Shown here one piece after another: positions 63,195-64,000 of a DNA stretch of 64,000 bases. Under the pieces are notes generated by a model. That model worked only from the letters and a program-made list of their open reading frames with translations, ran no database searches and was not told where the DNA came from. The stretch lies in NCBI RefSeq assembly GCF_014207095.1, contig NZ_JACHBG010000024.1, positions 1 through 64,000 on the forward strand, read 5' to 3'. Position 1 is the stretch's first letter, and each line of letters starts with the position of its first letter. The position numbers and the translations under genes are program-made. The DNA comes from Martinezella lusitana (GTDB lineage: Bacteria > Pseudomonadota > Alphaproteobacteria > Rhizobiales > Rhizobiaceae).

Positions 63195-64000
63195 ATGGTC
63201 GCTCTCAAACGCTTCCGGGCCCCCGACCCATCCTTTGCTGATCTCGTCCCCTATGCCGGCCTCGTCGACAATGGTGTTCTCCTGTTGAAAGACGGAAGCC
63301 TGATGGCCGCCTGGTATTTTGCGGGACCAGATTCAGAGAGCGCCACGGCCCTCGATCGCAACGAACTGTCGCGCCATATCAATACAATCCTCTCGCGGCT
63401 CGGGAGCGGCTGGATGATCCAGGTCGAGGCAGTTCGCATCCCGACATTCGACTATCCGTCGGATAATCGTTGTCACTTTCCCGATCCTGTAACTCGCGCG
63501 ATCGACGCCGAGCGGCGGGCGCATTTCGCCCGCGAACAGGGGCATTTCGAGAGTAAACACGCGCTGATCCTGACCTATCGGCCGCTCGAATCCAAAAAAA
63601 CGGCGCTCAGCAAATACATCTACTCGGACGAGGTGAGCCGCAAGAAGACCTATGCCGACACGGTGCTGTTCATTTTCAAGAACGCGGTCCGCGAGATCGA
63701 GCAGTATTTCGCCAATACGCTTTCGATCCGTCGCATGGAAACGCGGGAGGCTCTCGAGAGGGGAGGGGCGCGGGTTGCCCGCTACGACGAACTGCTCCAA
63801 TTCGTTCGCTTCTGCATCACTGGTGACAACCATCCGATCCGGCTGCCGGATGTGCCCATGTTTCTCGACTGGATCGCGACCGCCGAGCTTGAACATGGGC
63901 TGACCTCAAAGGTTGAAAGCCGCTTCCTCGGTGTCGTCGCGATCGACGGCCTGCCGGCCGAGAGCTGGCCGGGGATCCTCAACAGCCTCGATCTCATGCC
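63195..64000 (+). CDS. trbE: TrbE conjugal-transfer ATPase (VirB4-like), 5' part
   Basis: The frame from ATG 63195 stays open to the right edge (268 codons). It has the N-terminal sequence of TrbE: MVALKRFRAPDPSFADLVPY, VDNGVLLLKDGSLMAAWYFA, SRLGSGWMIQVEAVRIPTFD and HALILTYRPLESKK. TrbE is the large ATPase of the transfer apparatus; its Walker motifs fall beyond the window. AGAGGA precedes the start. Confidence 0.92.
   Translation, partial: MVALKRFRAPDPSFADLVPYAGLVDNGVLLLKDGSLMAAWYFAGPDSESATALDRNELSRHINTILSRLGSGWMIQVEAVRIPTFDYPSDNRCHFPDPVTRAIDAERRAHFAREQGHFESKHALILTYRPLESKKTALSKYIYSDEVSRKKTYADTVLFIFKNAVREIEQYFANTLSIRRMETREALERGGARVARYDELLQFVRFCITGDNHPIRLPDVPMFLDWIATAELEHGLTSKVESRFLGVVAIDGLPAESWPGILNSLDLM

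Noticed and set aside
1..64000. tRNA or rRNA genes and CRISPR arrays
   Set aside because: No cloverleaf with a GTTCGA-type arm plus acceptor pairing, no rRNA motifs and no regularly spaced repeats were noticed on either strand by eye.

Overview
The window looks like part of a conjugative replicon of a Rhizobiaceae-type alphaproteobacterium (Rhizobium / Agrobacterium / Ensifer group). The main evidence is a complete repABC replication and partition operon (56.9-60.5 kb, minus strand). Directly beside it, on the plus strand, is a traI-trbBCDE conjugation operon that runs off the right edge. Rhizobial-style ABC transporters, SfnB/LLM sulfur enzymes and a DUF1612-type 'RHE_PE00001' gene agree with this.

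Layout. (1) 0-2.3 kb: an IS630-type transposase, with a divergent winged-helix gene cut by the left edge, and an unknown gene. (2) 2.9-22.8 kb: an organosulfur-scavenging island. It holds an SsuD-like alkanesulfonate monooxygenase, three SfnB-type acyl-CoA-dehydrogenase-fold oxidoreductases, an NtaA/SnaA-type FMN monooxygenase, a sugar-type ABC importer without its own ATPase, and a second operon. That operon joins an FMN reductase and a SfnG-type dimethylsulfone monooxygenase to a complete Liv-type ABC importer and a third sfnB. Two eroded genes, a flavoprotein and the tail of an LLM monooxygenase, sit among the live ones. (3) 23.8-33.7 kb: a mosaic of a methyltransferase, a frameshifted serralysin-type protease, a truncated HlyD exporter gene, an argininosuccinate-synthase-like pseudogene split by an ISAs1 element with visible ends and target duplication, small orphan genes and an MFS exporter.

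(4) 34.0-52.8 kb: a dense defence or conflict island. A four-gene Qat system (qatABCD, minus) lies back to back with a two-gene Gabija-like system (gajAB, plus). Next come a hipBA toxin-antitoxin pair with palindromic operators and a run of minus-strand genes (49.06 to 43.72 kb): an unknown protein, an XRE-ImmA regulator-protease, a Cys-rich protein, two paralogous HExxH proteins (one frameshifted) and a helical protein. Last is a three-gene operon of a Rap1a/Tai-like exported protein, a caspase-fold His/Cys protein and a five-helix membrane protein. The last two groups match no system I can name and are the best candidates for something undescribed.

(5) 53-64 kb: a serine recombinase, a Fic relic, a cold-shock gene and the plasmid backbone. 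The backbone includes a probable counter-transcribed incompatibility RNA between repB and repC, a 16-bp parS-like palindrome at the end of repA, an inverted repeat upstream of repA, and a lux-type palindrome upstream of the autoinducer synthase traI.

How the parts relate: the backbone keeps the replicon and lets it transfer, the defence island probably protects host or plasmid from phage and competing elements, and the sulfur island is the metabolic cargo. All functional statements are from sequence reading alone; no database search was run.
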